From Paracoccus sp. (in: a-proteobacteria) (lineage in GTDB: Bacteria > Pseudomonadota > Alphaproteobacteria > Rhodobacterales > Rhodobacteraceae): 62,371 nucleotides of DNA. A program made the translations under genes and the position numbers. Location: assembly GCF_030604785.1 (NCBI RefSeq), contig NZ_JAUVVF010000013.1, positions 1 through 62,371 of the forward strand. Reading direction: 5' to 3'. Below are positions 43,389 through 53,137 of this stretch, one piece after another (position 1 is the stretch's first letter; the number at the start of each line of letters is the position of its first letter). Below the pieces are notes generated by a model, which made no database searches, was not told the origin of the DNA, and saw only the letters and a program-made list of their open reading frames with translations.

Positions 43389-44888
43389 ATGAAAGAGATT
43401 CACCACTGGATCGACGGCGCCGAATACAAGGGCACGTCCGGCCGCTTCAGCGACGTGTTCAACCCCGCCACCGGCGAGGTGCAGGCCCGCCTGTCGCTGG
43501 CCACCAAGGCCGAGCTTGACCACGCCATCGCCCGCGCCGCCGAAGCCCAGGTGAAATGGGGCGCCACGAACCCGCAGCGCCGCGCCCGCGTGATGATGGA
43601 GTTCGTCCGCCTGATCAACCGCGACATGGACCAGCTGGCCGAGGTCCTGTCCTCGGAACACGGCAAGACCTTCCCTGACGCCAAGGGCGATATCCAGCGC
43701 GGGCTCGAGGTGATCGAGTTCTGCGTCGCCGCGCCGCATATGCTGAAGGGCGAGTTCACCGACAGCGCCGGCCCCGGCATCGACATGTATTCGATGCGCC
43801 AGCCGCTTGGCGTGGTCGCGGGCATCACGCCCTTCAACTTCCCCGCCATGATCCCTCTGTGGAAGATGGGCCCCGCGCTGGCCTGCGGCAATGCGATGAT
43901 CCTGAAGCCGTCCGAGCGCGACCCCTCGGTTCCGCTGATGCTGGCCAAGCTGCTGCAAGAGGCCGGGCTGCCCGATGGCGTGCTGCAGGTCGTGAACGGC
44001 GACAAGGAATCGGTCGATGCGATCCTCGACAGCCCGGTGATCCAGGCGGTGGGCTTTGTCGGCTCGACACCCATCGCGCAATACATCTATGAACGCGCCG
44101 CCGCGACCGGCAAGCGCGCGCAGTGCTTCGGCGGCGCCAAGAACCACATGATCATCATGCCGGATGCCGATCTGGACCAGGCCGCCGACGCGCTGGTGGG
44201 CGCGGGCTACGGGGCTGCGGGCGAACGCTGCATGGCGATCTCGGTCGCGGTGCCGGTGGGCGAGAAGACCGCTGACGCCCTGATCGAGAAGCTGGTCCCC
44301 CGGATCGAAAAGCTGAAGGTCGGCCCCTGGACTGCCGGCAACGACATCGATTACGGCCCGGTCGTCACCAAGGCCGCGAAAGAGAACATCCTGCGCCTCG
44401 TCCAGTCTGGCGTGGACCAAGGGGCCGAGCTGGTCGTGGACGGCCGCGACTTCAGCCTGCAGGGCTACGAGAACGGCTTCTTCGTCGGCCCGCACCTCTT
44501 TGACCGCGTGACCCCGGACATGGACATCTACAAGACCGAGATCTTCGGCCCGGTCCTGTCCACCGTCCGCGCCGGCAGCTACGAAGAGGCGCTGAAACTG
44601 GCCATGGACCACGAATACGGCAACGGCACGGCGATCTTCACCCGCGACGGCGACACGGCGCGCGATTTCGCCAGCCGCGTCAATATCGGCATGGTCGGCA
44701 TCAACGTGCCGATTCCGGTTCCGCTAGCCTACCATACCTTTGGCGGCTGGAAGAAATCGGGCTTCGGCGACCTGAACCAGCACGGCCCGGACGCGTTCCG
44801 CTTCTATACGCGGACCAAGACCGTGACGTCGCGCTGGCCCTCGGGCATCAAGGAAGGCGGAGAGTTCAACTTCAAGGCGATGGACTGA
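43389..44888 (+). CDS. mmsA: methylmalonate-semialdehyde dehydrogenase (CoA-acylating)
   Basis: 499 residues, ATG 43389 after AGGAGG. ALDH fold with NAD-binding GFVGSTPIA, catalytic Cys281 in GERCMAIS and the mmsA-type blocks FPAMIPLWKMGPALACGN and FGGAKNHMIIMPDADLDQ. It converts (methyl)malonate semialdehyde to propionyl- or acetyl-CoA at the end of valine and inositol breakdown. Divergent from a LysR gene; other valine genes follow after a YbdK insertion. Confidence 0.96.
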   Translation: MKEIHHWIDGAEYKGTSGRFSDVFNPATGEVQARLSLATKAELDHAIARAAEAQVKWGATNPQRRARVMMEFVRLINRDMDQLAEVLSSEHGKTFPDAKGDIQRGLEVIEFCVAAPHMLKGEFTDSAGPGIDMYSMRQPLGVVAGITPFNFPAMIPLWKMGPALACGNAMILKPSERDPSVPLMLAKLLQEAGLPDGVLQVVNGDKESVDAILDSPVIQAVGFVGSTPIAQYIYERAAATGKRAQCFGGAKNHMIIMPDADLDQAADALVGAGYGAAGERCMAISVAVPVGEKTADALIEKLVPRIEKLKVGPWTAGNDIDYGPVVTKAAKENILRLVQSGVDQGAELVVDGRDFSLQGYENGFFVGPHLFDRVTPDMDIYKTEIFGPVLSTVRAGSYEEALKLAMDHEYGNGTAIFTRDGDTARDFASRVNIGMVGINVPIPVPLAYHTFGGWKKSGFGDLNQHGPDAFRFYTRTKTVTSRWPSGIKEGGEFNFKAMD

Positions 44889-44921
44889 TCCGCTTCCTGA
44901 CCAGAACACCCCGCGGGGGTC

Positions 44922-44944
44922 CGGGGGGCGCGTAGCCCCCCGGC
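44922..44944. repeat. GC-rich intergenic hairpin (copy 3)
   Basis: CCGGGGGGC (44922-44930) pairs with GCCCCCCGG (44936-44944) around GCGTA. It lies between mmsA and the ybdK gene, is like copies 1, 2 and 4, and may work as a T-less terminator or REP-type element. Confidence 0.65.
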
Positions 44945-44990
44945 CGTCGCGGGACGCAGGGACGCCACGGTCCCCAAAAGGGGCTGAACC

Positions 44991-46118
44991 ATGACCGAAC
45001 CCGATTTCACCCTCGGCATCGAAGAGGAATATCTGCTCGTCGATGCCGAAACCGGCGATCTGGCGCCCGCGCCGGACGCGCTGATGAAAGATTGCAAGGC
45101 CGATCTGGGCGATCAGGTCAGCCCCGAATTCCTGCGCTGCCAGATCGAGATCGGCACCCCCGTCGCCCCCGATATCCGCACCGCGCGCGAGCATCTGCGT
45201 CACCTGCGCGCCACTGTAGCCCGGCATGCCGCCCGGCACGGGCTGGCGCCCATCTCGGCCTCGTGCCACCCATTCGCGGATTGGCGCGATCAGGACCATA
45301 CCGACAAGGACCGCTACAACCAGCTGTCGCGGGACATGGGCGGCGTGGCCCGGCGGATGCTGATCTGCGGGATGCATGTCCATGTGGGCATCCCCGAACA
45401 GGCGCAGCGCATCGACCTGATGAACCAGTTCACCTATTTCCTGCCGCATCTGCTGGCACTGTCGGCCTCCAGCCCGTTCTGGCAGGGCGAGGATACCGGC
45501 CTTGCATCCTATCGCACGACGGTCTTCGGAGACATGCCCCGCACGGGCCTGCCGCCCGCCTTCGGGTCCTGGGACGAATATGACCGCTCGGTCGCGGCGC
45601 TGACGCGGCTGGGGGTCATCGAGGACAGCAGCAAGATCTGGTGGGATCTGCGCCCCTCCTGCAAGTTCCCGACGCTGGAGACGCGGATCTGCGACGCCTG
45701 CCCGCGCTTCGAGGATGCGATCACGCTGGCTGCGCTGATCCAAGCGACGCTGCGGATGCTGTGGCGCCTGTCGCGGCGGAACCTGCGCTGGCGGCATTAC
45801 GACAGCTTCCTTCTGGCCGAGAACCGCTGGCGCGCGGCGCGCTATGGCACGACCGAGGGCCAGATCGATTTCGGAGCCGACGCGATCATCCCCTTTGACC
45901 GCGTGGCCGAGGAGTGGCTGGCCCTGATCGCCGAGGATGCCGATGCGCTGGACAGCCAACCCGCCGTGGCGCGCCTGCGCGACATGGTCGCACGGGGCAG
46001 TTCCGCCGAGGCGCAGCGCGCCGTCGCCGCCCGGCCGCGCGAGGCCGGCGCCGATCCGGCCCAAGCGATGCGCGCCGTCACCCGCCAGCTGATCGAGGAA
46101 TTCCGCCATGACCTTTAG
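44991..46118 (+). CDS. ybdK: carboxylate--amine ligase (YbdK/GCS2 family)
   Basis: 375 residues. Glutamate-cysteine-ligase type 2 fold: [13 protein letters not shown] at the N-terminus, [28 protein letters not shown] and [17 protein letters not shown]. coli YbdK shows weak gamma-glutamylcysteine ligase activity; most members have unknown substrates. It splits the valine genes from mmsA and is set off by a GC hairpin upstream and a promoter-like region downstream. Confidence 0.92.
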   Translation: MTEPDFTLGIEEEYLLVDAETGDLAPAPDALMKDCKADLGDQVSPEFLRCQIEIGTPVAPDIRTAREHLRHLRATVARHAARHGLAPISASCHPFADWRDQDHTDKDRYNQLSRDMGGVARRMLICGMHVHVGIPEQAQRIDLMNQFTYFLPHLLALSASSPFWQGEDTGLASYRTTVFGDMPRTGLPPAFGSWDEYDRSVAALTRLGVIEDSSKIWWDLRPSCKFPTLETRICDACPRFEDAITLAALIQATLRMLWRLSRRNLRWRHYDSFLLAENRWRAARYGTTEGQIDFGADAIIPFDRVAEEWLALIAEDADALDSQPAVARLRDMVARGSSAEAQRAVAARPREAGADPAQAMRAVTRQLIEEFRHDL

Positions 46119-46144
46119 GTGCCGCCGGGGGCCTTGCAACATTC

Positions 46145-46159
46145 TGGCAATATCTGCCA
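46145..46159 (+). promoter_or_regulatory. palindrome upstream of the valine operon
   Basis: TGGCA-N5-TGCCA (46145-46159), 46 bases before the acyl-CoA dehydrogenase ATG, preceded by a -35-like TTGCAA (46134). A candidate operator for an unknown regulator. Confidence 0.4.
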
Positions 46160-46204
46160 ATTAAACATCCGTTCAATTCGCGCTCATCTGGGGAGGGATG
46201 CCGC

Positions 46205-47350
46205 ATGGATTTTGCGCTCAGCGAGGAACAGCAGGCCATATTCGACATGGCGCGCGATTTCGGGCAGGCCCGGATCGCCCCTCATGCCCGCGACTGGGAA
46301 GAGGCCGGCACGATCCCGCGCGATCTGTGGTCCGATGTGGCCGAACTGGGCCTTGGCGGCATCTACGTCTCCGAGGATCACGGCGGCACGGGCCTGTCGC
46401 GCCTTGATGCCACGCTGGTCTTCGAAGCCCTGTCGATGGCCTGCCCCTCGGTCGCGTCCTTCCTGTCGATCCACAACATGTGCGGCGGCATGATCGACAA
46501 GTTCGGCGATGACGAGGCCCGCCAACGCTGGCTGCCGCGCCTCTGCCGGATGGAGACGATCTTCAGCTATTGCCTGACCGAACCGGGCAGCGGATCGGAT
46601 GCGGCGGCGCTGCGGACGCGCGCGGACCGTGACGATCAGGGCTGGAGGCTGAACGGCAACAAGGCCTTCATCTCGGGCGGCAGCTATTCGGACGCCTACA
46701 TCGTCATGGCCCGCACCGGCGGCGAAGGGCCGCGCGGCATCAGCGCGGTGATCGTCGAAAACGGCACACCCGGCCTCAGCTTCGGCGCGCTGGAACACAA
46801 GATGGGCTGGCGCTCGCAACCGACGACGCAGGTGCAGTTCGACGATTGCGTGATTCCTGCCGCCAATCTCCTGGGCGAGGAAGGGCGCGGCTTTTCCTAT
46901 GCGATGGCCGGTCTGGATGGCGGGCGGCTGAACATCGCGGCCAGCGCGCTTGGCGGCGCGCAAGCAGCCCTGGACGCGACGCTGACCTATATGGGTGAAC
47001 GTCGCGCCTTTGGCCAAAGCCTCGACCAGTTCCAGGCCTTGCAGTTCCGGCTGGCCGAGATGGAGACCGCGCTGCAATCCGCCCGCATCCTGCTGCGTCA
47101 GGCCGCGTGGAAGCTGGACAACGGCGCCACCGACGCGACCAAGTTCTGCGCCATGGCCAAGCTGCATGTCACCGACCGCGCCTTCGAGGTCGCCAACCAG
47201 TGCCTGCAACTGCATGGCGGCTACGGCTATCTGGCCGATTACGGGATCGAGAAGATCGTGCGCGACCTGCGCGTCCACCAGATCCTGGAAGGCACGAACG
47301 AGATCATGCGCGTGATCATCAGCCGCGCCCTTCTGGCCGAAAGGGGCTGA
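46205..47350 (+). CDS. isobutyryl-CoA (acyl-CoA) dehydrogenase
   Basis: 381 residues, ATG 46205 after GGGGAGGG. FAD acyl-CoA dehydrogenase with FSYCLTEPGSGSDAAALRT, NGNKAFISGGSY and the catalytic Glu in LEGTNEIMR near the C-terminus, placing it in the short/branched-chain group. Its operon with 3-hydroxyisobutyryl-CoA hydrolase and mmsB makes isobutyryl-CoA the likely substrate (valine pathway). The next gene begins two bases after the stop. Confidence 0.93.
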   Translation: MDFALSEEQQAIFDMARDFGQARIAPHARDWEEAGTIPRDLWSDVAELGLGGIYVSEDHGGTGLSRLDATLVFEALSMACPSVASFLSIHNMCGGMIDKFGDDEARQRWLPRLCRMETIFSYCLTEPGSGSDAAALRTRADRDDQGWRLNGNKAFISGGSYSDAYIVMARTGGEGPRGISAVIVENGTPGLSFGALEHKMGWRSQPTTQVQFDDCVIPAANLLGEEGRGFSYAMAGLDGGRLNIAASALGGAQAALDATLTYMGERRAFGQSLDQFQALQFRLAEMETALQSARILLRQAAWKLDNGATDATKFCAMAKLHVTDRAFEVANQCLQLHGGYGYLADYGIEKIVRDLRVHQILEGTNEIMRVIISRALLAERG

Positions 47351-47352
47351 GG

Positions 47353-48360
47353 ATGGATGACCTGAGCATCCGCATTACCGGCCGGGCGGGCCGCATCACC
47401 TTCACCCGCCCCAAGGCCCTGAACGCGCTGTCGCATCCGATGGCCCTGGCGATCCATGCCGCGCTGGACCAGTGGCGCGACGATCCGGCCGTGGCCCTGG
47501 TCATCATCGATGCCGAGGGCGACCGCGCCTTTTGCGCGGGCGGCGACATCGCGGCGGTCTATCACGCGGGCCGCGCCGGCAATCATGCCGAGGGGCGCGA
47601 TTTCTTCCGAGACGAATACCGCATGAACGCCGCGATCGCGGATTATCCCAAGCCGATCGTGGCCTTCATGCAGGGCTTCGTGATGGGCGGCGGCGTGGGC
47701 GTGGGCGGCCATGCGGGGCATCGCGTGGTGGGTGACACGACCCGCATCGCCATGCCCGAAAGCGGCATCGGCCTGATCCCCGATGTCGGCGGCACGTGGC
47801 TTCTGGCCCATGCGCCGGGCCGGATCGGCGAATATCTGGCGCTGACCGGGGCGCGCATGGGGCCGGGCGACGCGATCCATGCCCGCTTTGCCGACAGCTA
47901 CCTGCCCGAGACCGAATGGCCCGCCCTGATCGCACGGCTCGAGGAAACGGGCGACGCGACGCTGATCCAGGGCCTGACGCCGCCAGAAAGCCCTCTGGCC
48001 ACGCGAGACCTGTCGCATTTCGGGGGTGCCGACCTCGCCCAAATCATCGCCGCGACCGAGGCTGCGGGCGACGACGAATCGCTGCAGGCCCTGCACCGCA
48101 ATTCGCCCCTGTCGATGGCGGCGGGTCTGGCGATGGTGCGCGCGGCGCGACGCGATGCGCGGATGCAGGATTCGCTGGCGCGCGAATATCGTTTCACTTA
48201 CCGCGCCACCGCCGAAAGCGACTTTCTGGAAGGCGTGCGGGCGCAGATCATCGACAAGGACCGCCAGCCCCGCTGGCAGGCCCCCGCCACCCCCGAGGCG
48301 GTCGAGGCCATGCTGGCCCCGCTTGGCGATCACGAACTGACATGGAAGGACAGCGCATGA
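47353..48360 (+). CDS. 3-hydroxyisobutyryl-CoA hydrolase
   Basis: 335 residues from ATG 47353 (AAGGGG upstream). Crotonase fold with the HIBCH-type stretch FCAGGDIAAVY, the oxyanion loop GFVMGGGVGVGGH and the acid in MPESGIGLIPDVGGTW. It hydrolyses 3-hydroxyisobutyryl-CoA to free acid and CoA. Length exceeds simple enoyl-CoA hydratases (~260) as expected for this type. Overlaps mmsB by 4 bases (ATGA). Confidence 0.93.
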   Translation: MDDLSIRITGRAGRITFTRPKALNALSHPMALAIHAALDQWRDDPAVALVIIDAEGDRAFCAGGDIAAVYHAGRAGNHAEGRDFFRDEYRMNAAIADYPKPIVAFMQGFVMGGGVGVGGHAGHRVVGDTTRIAMPESGIGLIPDVGGTWLLAHAPGRIGEYLALTGARMGPGDAIHARFADSYLPETEWPALIARLEETGDATLIQGLTPPESPLATRDLSHFGGADLAQIIAATEAAGDDESLQALHRNSPLSMAAGLAMVRAARRDARMQDSLAREYRFTYRATAESDFLEGVRAQIIDKDRQPRWQAPATPEAVEAMLAPLGDHELTWKDSA

Positions 48361-49226
48361 AGATCGGCTTTATCGGGCTTGGCAATATGGGCGCGCCCAT
48401 GGCCCGCAACCTGGCCGCCGCCGGGCACGAGGTCTTGGGTTTCGACACCGCCGCCCCCGACCCCGAAGGCGTGACCCCCGCCATCAGCGCCGCCGAGGCC
48501 GCGCGCGATGCCGATGTGGTCATCACCATGCTGCCGAACGGCCAGATCCTGCGTGCGGTCGCGGATCAGGTGATCGGCGCGATGAAGCCAGGCGCGATCC
48601 TCTGCGACTGCTCGACCGTCGATGTGGACAGCGCCCGCGCCGTCGCCGATCAGGCCCGTGCGGCGGGTCTGGGCGCGCTGGACGCGCCCGTCTCGGGCGG
48701 GATCGGCGGCGCGCAGGCCGGCACGCTGACCTTCATGGTCGGCGGCGCAGAGGCCGATTTCGCCCGCGTCCTGCCCCTGTTCGAGGTGATGGGCCAGAAG
48801 GCCGTCCATTGCGGCGATGCGGGCGCCGGACAAGCCGCGAAGATCTGCAACAACATGATCCTCGGCGTCACCATGATCGCCACCTGCGAGGCCTTTGCGC
48901 TGGCTGACAAGCTGGGCCTCGACCGGCAGAAGATGTTCGATGTGGTCTCGACCAGTTCGGGCTACAGCTGGAGCCTGAACGCCTATTGCCCCGCCCCCGG
49001 CGTCGGCCCGACCTCTCCCGCCGACAACGATTACCGGCCGGGCTTTGCGTCGGAACTGATGCTGAAAGACTTGAACCTGGCGCGTCAGGCGGCGGAATCG
49101 GCGGCGGCGGAAACGCCCATGGGGGCGTTGGCACGCCAGATCTACGAGGATTTCGTGGAACGCGAGGACGGCAAGGGCCGCGATTTCTCCGCGATGCTGC
49201 CGCGCTTCGTGGCGCGGAACGGCTGA
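48357..49226 (+). CDS. mmsB: 3-hydroxyisobutyrate dehydrogenase
   Basis: 289 residues starting in the previous stop. NAD motif GFIGLGNMGAPMA, substrate loop DAPVSGGIGGAQAGTL and catalytic lysine in GAGQAAKICNNM. It oxidises 3-hydroxyisobutyrate to methylmalonate semialdehyde, the substrate of mmsA 5 kb upstream. Last gene of the operon; converges on recN with 30 bases between. Confidence 0.95.
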   Translation: MKIGFIGLGNMGAPMARNLAAAGHEVLGFDTAAPDPEGVTPAISAAEAARDADVVITMLPNGQILRAVADQVIGAMKPGAILCDCSTVDVDSARAVADQARAAGLGALDAPVSGGIGGAQAGTLTFMVGGAEADFARVLPLFEVMGQKAVHCGDAGAGQAAKICNNMILGVTMIATCEAFALADKLGLDRQKMFDVVSTSSGYSWSLNAYCPAPGVGPTSPADNDYRPGFASELMLKDLNLARQAAESAAAETPMGALARQIYEDFVEREDGKGRDFSAMLPRFVARNG

Positions 49227-49256
49227 ACCGGTCGGGGGCGGCCCAGAGGGGTCGCC

Positions 49257-50903
49257 CTAGCCCTCCAGCAGGGCGCGTGCCGCCTGCGAGGCCGCGTCGG
49301 TGATCGTCTCGCCCGACAGCATGCGCGCGATCTCGGTCACGCGCTCGGGTTCCGAGAGGGCGCGGACGGTCGATTGCGTCATCCCGTCCGCGACCGATTT
49401 CGACACTTGGAAATGCACCGCCCCAAGCGCCGCGACCTGCGGCGAATGGGTCACGACCAGAACCTGCGCGCCCTCGGCCAAAGCCTTCAGGCGCCGCCCC
49501 ACCGCATCGGCGGTGGCGCCGCCGACGCCCCGGTCGATTTCGTCGAAGATCATCACCAGCGCGTCATTGCCCCGCGCCAGGCAGACCTTGAGCGCCAGAA
49601 GAAAGCGCGACAATTCCCCGCCCGAGGCGATCTTGTCCAGCGGCCCGGCAGGCGCGCCCGGATTGGTGGCGACGGTGAAAGCCACGGCATCGGCCCCTTC
49701 CGGGCCGGGCTCGGCCGGCGTCACGCGGGTCTGAAAGACCGCGCGTTCCATCCGCAGAGGCGCCAGTTCCGCGCTGACCGCCTGATCCAGCCGCTGCGCG
49801 GCCTCGTTGCGGGCGGCGGTCAGATCGGCGCTGGCGGCGGCATAGGCGACCTCGGCCTCGGTCGCGGCGCGGCGCAGCGCGTCGATCCGCGCGGCCCCCG
49901 CGTCGATCCGCGACAGCCTTTCGCGCAGCTGGTCGGCCAGACCCGCCAGATCGTCCGCCAGCACGTCGTGCTTGCGGGCCAGAGCGCGCAGGGCGAACAG
50001 CCGCTCCTCGGTCGCCTCCAGGGCGGCGGGGTCGAAATCAAGCGCCGACAGCGCATCCTCGACACCGCGATGCGCCTCGCCCAGTTCGATCAGAGCGCGC
50101 GACAAGGCGGCCAAGGGTTCGTCCAGCCGGCCCTCGGCGCGGTCGGCGGCGCCTTCCAGCCAGCGGTTGGCATCCAGCATCGCGCCCTCGGCCCCCTCGG
50201 CGCCCAGCATCTGCAGCGCGCGGGCGACATCGCCGCGAATGCGCTCGGCCGCCTGCATGGCGCGTCGGGCGGTGTCCAGCTGCGCCTCTTCCCCCGACAG
50301 GGGCGACAGCGCGTCCAGTTCCGACACGGCGTGTCGCAGAAAATCCTCTTCGGCGCGGGCAGCCTGCAGCGCGGCCTCGGCCTCGGCCAGATCGCGCATC
50401 GCGGTGCGGCGCGCGGCCCATGCGGCGCGCACGGGGCCCAGATCCAGCCCGCCGAACGCGTCCAGCATCGCCCGGTGGCCGCGCGGGTTCAGCAGGCCGC
50501 GGTCGTCGTGCTGGCCGTGCAGCTCCACCAGAACCTCGGACAGGGCGCGAAGAACCTCGCCCGAGACACGGCGGTCGTTGACCCAGCCGGTCTTGCGCCC
50601 GTCCAGTGCGTTCACGCGGCGCAGGATCAGTTCGTCATCGTCAAGCTCGATCCCCGCCTCGGCAAGGATCGTGCGGGCGGGATGGGCGGCTGGCAGGTCG
50701 AACACGGCGGTGACCTCGCCCTGGCTCGCGCCACTGCGGACCAGATCGGCACGCCCGCGCCAGCCCAGAACAAAGCCCAGACAATCCAGCAGGATCGACT
50801 TGCCTGCCCCCGTCTCGCCGGTCAGCACGTTCAGGCCGGGGCGAAAGCCCAGTTCCAGACGGTCGATCAGCAGCATGTCGCGGATGTCCAGCGATCGCAG
50901 CAT
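49257..50903 (-). CDS. recN: DNA repair protein RecN
   Basis: 548 residues. SMC-like ATPase: Walker A GETGAGKSILLD near the N-terminus, long helical middle (EAEAALQAARAEEDFLRH and similar), signature and Walker B in VMIFDEIDRGVGG, and D-loop with HSPQVAALG. It acts in double-strand-break repair by tethering DNA ends. It follows bamD on the same strand by 29 bases, an order also common in Rhodobacteraceae. Confidence 0.96.
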   Translation of the reverse strand: MLRSLDIRDMLLIDRLELGFRPGLNVLTGETGAGKSILLDCLGFVLGWRGRADLVRSGASQGEVTAVFDLPAAHPARTILAEAGIELDDDELILRRVNALDGRKTGWVNDRRVSGEVLRALSEVLVELHGQHDDRGLLNPRGHRAMLDAFGGLDLGPVRAAWAARRTAMRDLAEAEAALQAARAEEDFLRHAVSELDALSPLSGEEAQLDTARRAMQAAERIRGDVARALQMLGAEGAEGAMLDANRWLEGAADRAEGRLDEPLAALSRALIELGEAHRGVEDALSALDFDPAALEATEERLFALRALARKHDVLADDLAGLADQLRERLSRIDAGAARIDALRRAATEAEVAYAAASADLTAARNEAAQRLDQAVSAELAPLRMERAVFQTRVTPAEPGPEGADAVAFTVATNPGAPAGPLDKIASGGELSRFLLALKVCLARGNDALVMIFDEIDRGVGGATADAVGRRLKALAEGAQVLVVTHSPQVAALGAVHFQVSKSVADGMTQSTVRALSEPERVTEIARMLSGETITDAASQAARALLEG

Positions 50904-50932
50904 GTCGGGGCCTCAGGCGCCGGGGCGTGGCG

Positions 50933-51781
50933 TCACAGCCAGCGTCCCTGAATGGTCTGGCGATAGATGTTCGTCAGCCAGCTTTCGCCCCGCATCTCGG
51001 CCGAGAGGCCGCGCCCGCGCAGCTGCCGGAACGCATCCTCGTAGAAGGGCGAGGACTGGAAGTTGTGGCCCAGAATGGCCCCCGCCGTCTGCGCCTCGTC
51101 GATCAGGCCAAGCGCCAGGTAGGCCTCGACCAGCCGCATCAGCGCCTCGGGCGTCTGGGTGGTGGTCTGGAATTCCTCGACCACGACGCGGAAGCGGTTG
51201 ATCGCCGCCGTATGGTGCCCGCGCTTGAGGTAGTAGCGGCCGATCTCCATTTCCTTGGCGGCCAGATGGTCGAAGGCCAGATCGAATTTCAGGATCGCAC
51301 TGCGGGCATATTCGCTGTCGGGATATTCCTCGATCACGGTGCGCAGGCTGCGCAGCGCCTGGAAGGTCAGACCCTGGTCGCGGCCCACATCGTCGATCTG
51401 GTCATAGTAGGACAGGGCCAGAAGATACTGCGCGTAAGCCGCTTCCTCGTCGCCGGGATAGGTGTCCAGGAAACGCTGCGCCGCGCCGCGGGCCTCTTCG
51501 TAATTGCGTGCCTTGTGGTGGCCATAGGCCTGCATGATCAGCGCCCGGCGTGCCCATTCCGAATAGGGGTAGAGCCGCTCGATCTCGCTGAAATAGAACA
51601 CGGCGTCGGCGGGCTGGCGGGTATTCTCAAGCTCGAACTCGCCGCGCTTGTAGATCTCTTCGGCGGTGAACTGGTCGAGGTTCTGGCGCAGCGCAGCGTC
51701 GCGGCTGCCAGAGCAGCCCGAGACGATGCCGCCCGCCAGAACGGCCGCCACCACCGAAGCCAAGAATTTCGAGCGCGCCAT
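50933..51781 (-). CDS. bamD: outer membrane assembly lipoprotein BamD
   Basis: 282 residues from ATG 51781; the much longer frame upstream is spurious. N-terminal lipoprotein signal with lipobox VSGC, then TPR-type repeats (EIYKRGEFELENTRQPADA, YPYSEWARRALIMQAYGH, YIDQIDDVGR-type YYDQIDDVGRDQ). BamD is the essential lipoprotein of the BAM complex that inserts beta-barrels in the outer membrane. It lies downstream of lpxC, both envelope genes. Confidence 0.96.
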   Translation of the reverse strand: MARSKFLASVVAAVLAGGIVSGCSGSRDAALRQNLDQFTAEEIYKRGEFELENTRQPADAVFYFSEIERLYPYSEWARRALIMQAYGHHKARNYEEARGAAQRFLDTYPGDEEAAYAQYLLALSYYDQIDDVGRDQGLTFQALRSLRTVIEEYPDSEYARSAILKFDLAFDHLAAKEMEIGRYYLKRGHHTAAINRFRVVVEEFQTTTQTPEALMRLVEAYLALGLIDEAQTAGAILGHNFQSSPFYEDAFRQLRGRGLSAEMRGESWLTNIYRQTIQGRWL

Positions 51782-51916
51782 CCTGATCCTGTCCTGCGAT
51801 GTCACCAGTAAAGCCCGCCTGCGGCGGCGATGCCGGCACCTCCTAGCACAGAACATCAGGGGGCGCAAAATGGCAATCCGTTGAATTCCGCCCCGCTTTG
51901 GCCGCGATGATGCGGC

Positions 51917-51945
51917 GCGCGCCCTGCCCCGAGGACAGGGCGCGC
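51917..51945 (-). terminator. hairpin after lpxC
   Basis: GCGCGCCCTG (51917-51926) pairs with CAGGGCGCGC (51936-51945) around a 9-base loop, 17 bases after the lpxC stop. No T tract on the minus strand, so at best a weak terminator or attenuator before bamD. Confidence 0.45.
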
Positions 51946-51962
51946 AGGAAGCCGCCGATGCC

Positions 51963-52907
51963 TTATTCGGCGGCGACGTGCATGGCGCGCAGAAGACCTG
52001 CGTCGGGACCGTAGGCCGCGACCCCGGCCCCCGGCAGCCGCCCCTCAAGCGAAGGGGTGCATTCCTCCCACCGCCAGGCGGTGGGGTCGGCAAACAGCGC
52101 ACGCAGCAGCCGGTTGGTCATCGCGTGACCCGCCCGGTTCGCCTGATAGCGCGCCAGAAGCGGTGCGCCGGCCAGCGCCAGATCGCCCACGGCGTCCAGC
52201 ATCTTGTGGCGCACGGCCTCGTCACGGTGGCGCAGCCCGCCCGGCGACAGCACGCGCGCCCCGTCCACGACGACCGCGTTCAGATAGGTGCCGCCAAGTG
52301 CCAACCCGGCCTTCTGCATCGCCTCGACATCGGCGGCGCGGCAGAAGGTGCGGCTGTCGGCCAGTTCGCGCAGGAAGGCGCCGTTGGCCATGTCCAGATG
52401 CAGTTCCTGGTGCCCGATGGCGGCGTCGGTGAAGTCGATGGCGAAGTCAATTTCCAGATGGTCGCCGGGAACCAGACGCGCCCAAGCCTCGCCCTCGCGC
52501 AGCTCGACCGGGCGCAGAACGCGGATCGCGCGCAGAGGCGCGGCCTGGACCCGGATGCCGGCCTCGATGATGCCCGCCACGAAGGGCGCGGAGGAGCCGT
52601 CGAGGATCGGCACTTCAGGCCCGTCCACCTCGACCAGAGCGTTGTGGATGCCGGTCCCGGCCAGAGCGGCCATCACATGCTCGACCGTCGAGACGGTCGC
52701 GCCAGCGCCGTTATCCAGCAGCGTGCACAATTTCGAGGGCGTCACATGATCCCACAGGGCGGGGATCAGCGGCTGCCCTTCCAGATCGGTCCGGCGGAAG
52801 ACGATGCCGTGATCGACCGGGGCGGGCAGGATCGCAAGCCGAACAGGGGCGCCGGAATGAAGCCCGGCACCGGCAAAGCAGATCTGTTGTTTCAGCGTCG
52901 CCTGCAT
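51963..52907 (-). CDS. lpxC: UDP-3-O-acyl-N-acetylglucosamine deacetylase
   Basis: 314 residues from ATG 52907 (CGGAG upstream; frame opens 12 codons earlier). Commits to lipid A synthesis. Zinc ligands: His77 in STVEHVMAAL and the HKMLDAVGD motif, with catalytic HAMTNRLL further on; GLHSGAPVRLAI and IPILDGSSAPFV-type VPILDGSSAPFV match. Follows ftsZ with a strong terminator between. Confidence 0.97.
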   Translation of the reverse strand: MQATLKQQICFAGAGLHSGAPVRLAILPAPVDHGIVFRRTDLEGQPLIPALWDHVTPSKLCTLLDNGAGATVSTVEHVMAALAGTGIHNALVEVDGPEVPILDGSSAPFVAGIIEAGIRVQAAPLRAIRVLRPVELREGEAWARLVPGDHLEIDFAIDFTDAAIGHQELHLDMANGAFLRELADSRTFCRAADVEAMQKAGLALGGTYLNAVVVDGARVLSPGGLRHRDEAVRHKMLDAVGDLALAGAPLLARYQANRAGHAMTNRLLRALFADPTAWRWEECTPSLEGRLPGAGVAAYGPDAGLLRAMHVAAE

Positions 52908-52961
52908 GGCCCGCACTCCGAAAGATTCGACCCGATGGGGCACTGCCCCTTCGTCAGGGAT

Positions 52962-52990
52962 CAGCTAGGCAGACCCGCACACTCGTTCAA
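52962..52990 (-). promoter_or_regulatory. candidate lpxC promoter
   Basis: Minus strand TTGAAC (52990-52985), 17 bases, TAGCTG (52967-52962), 55 bases before the ATG. A promoter is expected because ftsZ ends with a terminator. Confidence 0.45.
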
Positions 52991-53070
52991 TTAACGATTT
53001 GTGACGGCGTGTAACATAGGTCGGATGCCTCGGCGCGCCGCGACCGCGCGAACCGACAAGCGCCTGATTT

Positions 53071-53106
53071 CAAATTGAAAACGGGCCGCCCGAAAGGCAG
53101 CCCGTT
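53071..53106 (-). terminator. ftsZ terminator
   Basis: An 11-bp stem on the minus strand (AACGGGCTGCC against GGCGGCCCGTT, one G-T pair; plus-strand 53080-53106) is followed by TTTTCAATTT. Strong intrinsic terminator ~30 bases after the ftsZ stop, isolating lpxC. Confidence 0.88.
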
Positions 53107-53137
53107 CGATTTTCGATGGCAGTGTTGTGAGCAGCCG

